Positions 60,021 to 64,000 of a DNA stretch of 64,000 nucleotides are shown piece after piece. Source of the stretch: Bacteroidota bacterium (GTDB lineage: Bacteria; Bacteroidota; Ignavibacteria; Kapaibacteriales; HRBIN21); the NCBI GenBank assembly GCA_030550395.1, contig JAUQPL010000001.1:400965-464964 (forward strand). The letters run 5' to 3'. The notes under the pieces are model-generated. The model was not told the origin of the DNA. It made no database searches and saw only the letters and a program-made list of their open reading frames with translations. Both the position numbers and the translations under genes were made by a program. How positions within the stretch are numbered: position 1 is the stretch's first letter; each line of letters starts with the position of its first letter.

Positions 60021-63015
60021 TGAGTAGTGGCTGACCTAAGACAACAGAACCCGCCTGAAGTCGTAGCCAATAGAGCCCGCTGGGCAGATCCGCCACAGGG
60101 AGTGCGAGCACATATTTCCCCGCCGCTAAAGTTGTGTTGACAAAGAGCCGGACTTGCTGCCCATTGAGGTTGTAAAGGGCAAGGGAAACAGGACCCTGTG
60201 CCGAAAGCTCGCACTGTAGCTGAACCTCCGTAGCAGCAGGTTGGGGCATAGGGAAACTTAATCGCACAGGAATTGGCCCAGCGCTCGGCTCAGCACGAAT
60301 GATGAGCCCGCACTGGTCCCGTCCGGTATATCCCTGTGGAAGCAGTTGCCCAAGGAGGCGAATAGTGTAAGCTAGACAAGACGAGCCAAGGAGGAGCGTA
60401 TCCTCATACCAACCAATCTGCGGCTGCAAAGGAGCGAAACAGACTACTAATCCACGTTCTTCCCCGGGCAGGACACGGAGCGGCAATTGCCCAGGCGGGA
60501 CCGAGAAAGCCGTCTGCTGTCGTAAAGGAACCGTCTCCAGTACAATCGGGAAATGCCCCACGTTGGAGAGCCGAACTGTCTCGCAGTGCAGCTGCCCATA
60601 GACGCTCGGCTGCATAAGTACGACACCTTCTGCCGGCTGGAGTACGCGGAGCGTAAATCCAGGCAGCGTATCGGCAAAAAGACGCTCGTTTCCGGCGTAA
60701 TCTCGGATGCGAAGCTCATACCATGCATCATCAAACGGGTTGTCAACCCGTACGTGCCAGATCACCCGTGTCAACTCTTGCTCCACGACCGTGAGGATAC
60801 AATTGACTTGCTGCAGGACCTCCACCGAGGCAATTCCAGAGGCAGGCTCCACTGTATCCGTTACGACCAACCGCACTTCCCTGCCACAGGAGTCCTGGTA
60901 TCGTCGCACAGTCGGTGGGACTTGATCGGCACCAATGGTCACCTCAAGTGCTGCCATGCTATCGGCAATGCACTCATTGCCCACAACAAGGTAGAGCCTA
61001 TAGCCCCCTTTCTCAGAAGCTGTGAAACAGAGCTCTAGCCGGGCTGTCCCACCAGGTGGAATGACGGAATCCAATGGGGCAAGGGTCAGTGTCACCTGCG
61101 GTAGAGAATCTCCTTCCCATCGGAGTGTGCTCAGACGCTGGGGGAAAGAACCTCTATTTGTGAGGACAAAGGTTCGGCAATGCCGTTGCCCATCCTCCAA
61201 AAGCTCCAGTTGCACCCGTGCGGGCTCAATCTGCACTGTGAAGCCGGGAATGGAGAAGTCCCAATGGCGTTCGTAACCAGAGGAGTCTTGGGCACGGAGC
61301 CGGAAGGAGCCATCGGCGAAGACATCCTCCAAGGTCGCTTGGAAACGGACGGAATCGCTTGGTTTGGGGAAAGGCTCTATAGTGACCGACACATTCTCCG
61401 CTTGAACGACCTCCACTGTTCGTAGGCGACTATCCGTTGCCGCCGTGTCGTACACAGTGCCGCTGATAGCAAAGCAGGCAGGAAAGGTTGCCACCGTCGG
61501 AGGAGAAATATCCAACGGACGGAAGCTACATCCTCCAATATAGCCATAAGAGTCCGCTGGTCCATAACCGTAAACATACAGCCCTAAAGGTGCCGGTGCC
61601 CCAGCGGGAAAACGAGCTTCAATGGAATGGACCCCATCGGTTGTAGGAAGCCACACGTAGGAGTACCCTGAATTACCAATCGTCAGGTATGAAGACCTGT
61701 CAATCCGCTGCCCATCCAACCAGAGTTCCGCTGTCGTCGGAAGCACTGCTGTGGCATACTGCTCGCGGTAGACAGGCTCGGCGGGACCTCCGCCACCCCG
61801 CGGAAGGTATTTCTGCACGTTCAGAAAGCGGTAGCGGGATAGAAACTGCTGCACCGGTGGGATGAGCATCATAAAGGGGTCACCAATCCGGGAGACCTGA
61901 CCAGCATTAGAGGTTTTGTGGAATGTCGCAACCAAGATGGGCCCCGTTGCCTGGAGCTCTACCGGTTGCACAAGGGGGAAGTCATAGACCTGCCCGCGGT
62001 CTAGCACCGCTACTGGTTGTCCGTCAAGGAAGAGAGTAGTACCGGGCCGAGCAGCCAGAACCCGACACCGATGAGTACCCTGGGGCGCAAGACCGTCTGA
62101 AGGCGGGGGAAAATGCACCACCAAGGCGGAATTCCCCCATGCCGTCGTGGGCGGAAGCTGCTCAATGAGGATATCGCGCGAGGTTAATCCACTCGCCCCC
62201 ACAGGAACGACTGCCCGTTGGTGCCCTGCCAAAACTGCCACCGGCTTTGTCGCTCGGACTTCCGTGCCTGTCAAGTCAGGGCGCAAATTGTCCGGCGTAA
62301 TTCGAGCCTGCACCAAGTATACTTCTCCACGGTTGAGAGTAATCCGCTGCTCCCGCATCCCATTCCGGTACGTCGGGGCACTGGGCACGATAGTTACCAC
62401 CGTCTGGTCCTCTACGGCAATGACGGCAAACTGCGACGGTGTACTTATCTCATCTAAGGTACCGGAAGAACCCAAGCGGCCGTCGCTGGGGTAACTTAGG
62501 ATGAGGTACTCGGTTCCGAGCACATCCACAGGCAATACGAGGAACGCTTCACTGGTATAGAGTGCTTGCTGAAAAGCGTACACCGTCACCTCCCCACCTT
62601 CTTCCACGACAATGTGAAACGTCTGACGCACGGGTTTTTCCCCCTGTCCCCCTTCATTACTGCCCGTCAAGAGGAGCACCCCACTATCGTTGTAGCCCAT
62701 CAACTCTAGTCCCCACCAGGAGCGGGCAAAAACATAGGGAACCCGTGGATCGGAAATCTGGAATCGCTCCACCCAGTGCTGCCCTGTATTGTCCCACCAT
62801 TCAATGAAGCCACGGCAGGGTCCTTCAGCCACAATAGCAATGTAGAGTGAATCTGCCCTCCGCTGCTCTTCGCTGGGCGAATAGCGGTTGTTGTGATAGT
62901 TCGGTAAAAATGCCAACCAGAATTCCCGTCCCCGACTGTCGGGCAATTGCCCCATTGACTCAGCGCAGAACAAGCAGCTGAGAAAGAGAAAGCCAAACAG
63001 CGTGAGCACGTTCAT
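60010..63015 (-). CDS. T9SS cargo protein with IgGFc-binding-like N-terminal domain
   Basis: A 1001-residue exported protein. Signal peptide (FLFLSCLFCAESMGQ), then the IgGFc-binding-like region (DSRGREFWLAFLPNYHNN, VTVYAFQ, NRGEVYLVQA, TKPVAVLAGHQRAVVPVG). About 450 residues of beta-sandwich modules follow with paired Cys, then a T9SS C-terminal domain (VSLALYNLNGQQVRLF and LPSGLYWLRLQAGSV) that marks it for secretion and surface attachment. Proteins of this layout are common T9SS cargo; the Ig-binding name does not imply that ligand here. It overlaps the upstream phosphatase by 4 nt, so they are probably co-transcribed. Confidence 0.85.
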   Translation of the reverse strand: MNVLTLFGFLFLSCLFCAESMGQLPDSRGREFWLAFLPNYHNNRYSPSEEQRRADSLYIAIVAEGPCRGFIEWWDNTGQHWVERFQISDPRVPYVFARSWWGLELMGYNDSGVLLLTGSNEGGQGEKPVRQTFHIVVEEGGEVTVYAFQQALYTSEAFLVLPVDVLGTEYLILSYPSDGRLGSSGTLDEISTPSQFAVIAVEDQTVVTIVPSAPTYRNGMREQRITLNRGEVYLVQARITPDNLRPDLTGTEVRATKPVAVLAGHQRAVVPVGASGLTSRDILIEQLPPTTAWGNSALVVHFPPPSDGLAPQGTHRCRVLAARPGTTLFLDGQPVAVLDRGQVYDFPLVQPVELQATGPILVATFHKTSNAGQVSRIGDPFMMLIPPVQQFLSRYRFLNVQKYLPRGGGGPAEPVYREQYATAVLPTTAELWLDGQRIDRSSYLTIGNSGYSYVWLPTTDGVHSIEARFPAGAPAPLGLYVYGYGPADSYGYIGGCSFRPLDISPPTVATFPACFAISGTVYDTAATDSRLRTVEVVQAENVSVTIEPFPKPSDSVRFQATLEDVFADGSFRLRAQDSSGYERHWDFSIPGFTVQIEPARVQLELLEDGQRHCRTFVLTNRGSFPQRLSTLRWEGDSLPQVTLTLAPLDSVIPPGGTARLELCFTASEKGGYRLYLVVGNECIADSMAALEVTIGADQVPPTVRRYQDSCGREVRLVVTDTVEPASGIASVEVLQQVNCILTVVEQELTRVIWHVRVDNPFDDAWYELRIRDYAGNERLFADTLPGFTLRVLQPAEGVVLMQPSVYGQLHCETVRLSNVGHFPIVLETVPLRQQTAFSVPPGQLPLRVLPGEERGLVVCFAPLQPQIGWYEDTLLLGSSCLAYTIRLLGQLLPQGYTGRDQCGLIIRAEPSAGPIPVRLSFPMPQPAATEVQLQCELSAQGPVSLALYNLNGQQVRLFVNTTLAAGKYVLALPVADLPSGLYWLRLQAGSVVLGQPLLITR

Positions 63016-64000
63016 GGCGTTCCCCCCGGCTTTGGAATATCGGCTGTAAAAAGGACTGTCGCATCTGCCCTAATAAACCAGAGGCGTGCTTTTCGTTTCT
63101 CCAGCGCAACATACACAAAACCCGGCTCAGCTGCAGCAAAGAGCGACGCGGGACCATAGGAAGTTGAACGAACCCCTCCGCCAGCCCCTGAGACCACGCA
63201 CACAAAGCGATCCTCTGGATGCTTGAGCAATTGCAAATCATGCTCGTGACCACAGAAGTATATCGCCACTCCGTACCGGTCAAACAAAGGCTTAAGGAGC
63301 TGCAGGAGAAGGCGGTTCTCTCCATAGGCTCCAGCAGAGCGAAGCGGATGATGTCCAACGGCAAATTTCCAGGTCTCTGGGAATTCCCGCAGCTCTTGCT
63401 CTAACCACCGCAACTGCTGCTCTCGCTGCCTTGGTGTCCCGAAGAGAAGTTCCTGAGTATCTAATGCCACAAAGAGCACCGCAGTTCCATCGGGGAGAAG
63501 GTGAGTATGGCTATAGTACCGCCCTGGCATTTGCCATCGTGGATTCCGTTGGCTGTAAGCTATCTGTGCATCGGGGTTTCCACGATAATCATGATTGCCC
63601 AACACAGGATACCAGGGGACGTGCAGACAGCTATCGGCATAGATTTGCTCAAACTTGCTTTCCCACTGCGGATCGGCCGCAGAACGGACGCCCGAAGGAT
63701 AGATGTTATCGCCCGTACTCACTACGAAATGTACTGGCGCCCGGCGGCAGAGTGCCGCCATCCCCTGGGCAACACGACGCTGCGTTCTCCCACCCGTGCC
63801 CCAGTCCCCGACGACCAGCCACCGCAGCGTTGTATCGGATGCCTCTGGAAGCGAAAGCAAGGAAACGGTCCGCCCCGCTGGGGCATAATACACCCGTACT
63901 GATTCTGGTGCAATCTCTGCTTGCAGCAGCCACAGTTTACTCCACTGCGCCGCTACAGCAACTGCTGCAAGGACAAAAAGCACCATTTGCCTTTGGCTGT
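63012..64000 (-). CDS. Exported metallophosphatase, acid-phosphatase (ACP5/TRAP)-like (5' partial)
   Basis: A calcineurin-like phosphatase with the complete motif series GDWGTGG, STGDNIYPSG, GNHDYRG, GHHPLRS and CGHEHDLQ, the ACP5/purple-acid-phosphatase-like pattern. The first visible Met (63986) opens a hydrophobic segment (VLFVLAAVAVAA) without a basic n-region, and the frame stays open to the window edge, so the true start is probably outside. It is exported and probably periplasmic or surface-bound. Its end overlaps the T9SS cargo gene. Confidence 0.85.
   Translation of the reverse strand, partial: SQRQMVLFVLAAVAVAAQWSKLWLLQAEIAPESVRVYYAPAGRTVSLLSLPEASDTTLRWLVVGDWGTGGRTQRRVAQGMAALCRRAPVHFVVSTGDNIYPSGVRSAADPQWESKFEQIYADSCLHVPWYPVLGNHDYRGNPDAQIAYSQRNPRWQMPGRYYSHTHLLPDGTAVLFVALDTQELLFGTPRQREQQLRWLEQELREFPETWKFAVGHHPLRSAGAYGENRLLLQLLKPLFDRYGVAIYFCGHEHDLQLLKHPEDRFVCVVSGAGGGVRSTSYGPASLFAAAEPGFVYVALEKRKARLWFIRADATVLFTADIPKPGGTP

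Noticed and set aside
1..64000. CRISPR array, IS element, prophage or rRNA operon
   Set aside because: No repeated spacers, transposase motifs, phage structural genes (apart from the S74 fold in a host gene) or rRNA sequence were seen.

Overview
The window looks like a compact chromosomal segment of a Gram-negative bacterium of the Bacteroidota/Chlorobiota (FCB) group, possibly a Kapabacteria- or Ignavibacteria-like lineage. The evidence is: C-terminal domains of the type IX secretion (T9SS) kind on several exported proteins, a C25 (gingipain/PorU-like) peptidase, a GWxTD protein, two TonB/CarboxypepD-type outer-membrane receptors, heptose (LPS core) biosynthesis, and a recurring promoter element TAnnTTTG ahead of tRNA and protein genes, which is the -7 element of Bacteroidota sigma-A promoters. 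Genes are tightly packed, with frequent 1-30 nt overlaps and almost no long intergenic space. I saw no insertion sequences, prophage, CRISPR array or rRNA.

Layout. 1-3.5 kb: end of a VWA-OmpA protein, then hbd-mreC-mreD on the minus strand. 3.5-6.9 kb: rimO, a GWxTD protein, a fluoride channel (fluC/crcB) and a DUF190 protein in a tight plus-strand run. 7-16.3 kb (minus): a giant C25 peptidase, thrS, an aldose sugar dehydrogenase, then two tRNAs (Ala, Asp) with their own promoter. 16.3-22.3 kb: an unrecognised membrane protein, lysine 6-transaminase, a DHH phosphoesterase, a membrane metallophosphoesterase and a SAM hydrolase. 22.4-26.3 kb: a lipoprotein plus beta-barrel pair and the split heptose genes rfaE2/rfaE1. 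26.5-32.9 kb: clpC, rlmN and a double-length tyrosine phenol-lyase. 32.9-41.8 kb: an HtrA protease, a tail-anchored coiled-coil protein, a small protein, Rel/SpoT, an 'asparagine synthetase B-like' exported protein, two crotonases and a HAD phosphatase. 42-48.1 kb (minus): a TonB-type receptor and the translation operon tRNA-Leu-infC-rpmI-rplT-pheS-lolD. 48.2-52.5 kb: mltD with LysM repeats, a PAS histidine kinase, a barrel protein and a tRNA with CAU anticodon. 52.5-57 kb (minus): an S74-chaperone surface protein and paaABCD (phenylacetyl-CoA epoxidase). 57.3-64 kb: a Fur-family regulator divergent from a TonB receptor, a 1001-aa T9SS cargo protein and a metallophosphatase running off the window.

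Metabolic theme: phenylacetate/aromatic and beta-oxidation functions are scattered here (paaABCD, a PaaG-like isomerase, an enoyl-CoA hydratase, a 3-hydroxyacyl-CoA dehydrogenase). The aromatic amino-acid lyase adds a possible tyrosine-degrading step.

Most interesting item: the 882-aa protein at 30235-32883 is two tyrosine phenol-lyase subunits fused head to tail. The first copy has lost the PLP lysine and the other in-cis catalytic residues but keeps Tyr71, the residue that enzymes of this family lend to the neighbouring subunit's active site. The second copy keeps the PLP lysine and the in-cis residues but has lost Tyr71. The two halves therefore look complementary, as if a homodimer had become a single-chain enzyme with one composite active site. 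Domain and residue statements come from reading the sequence against remembered family motifs; no database search was possible.
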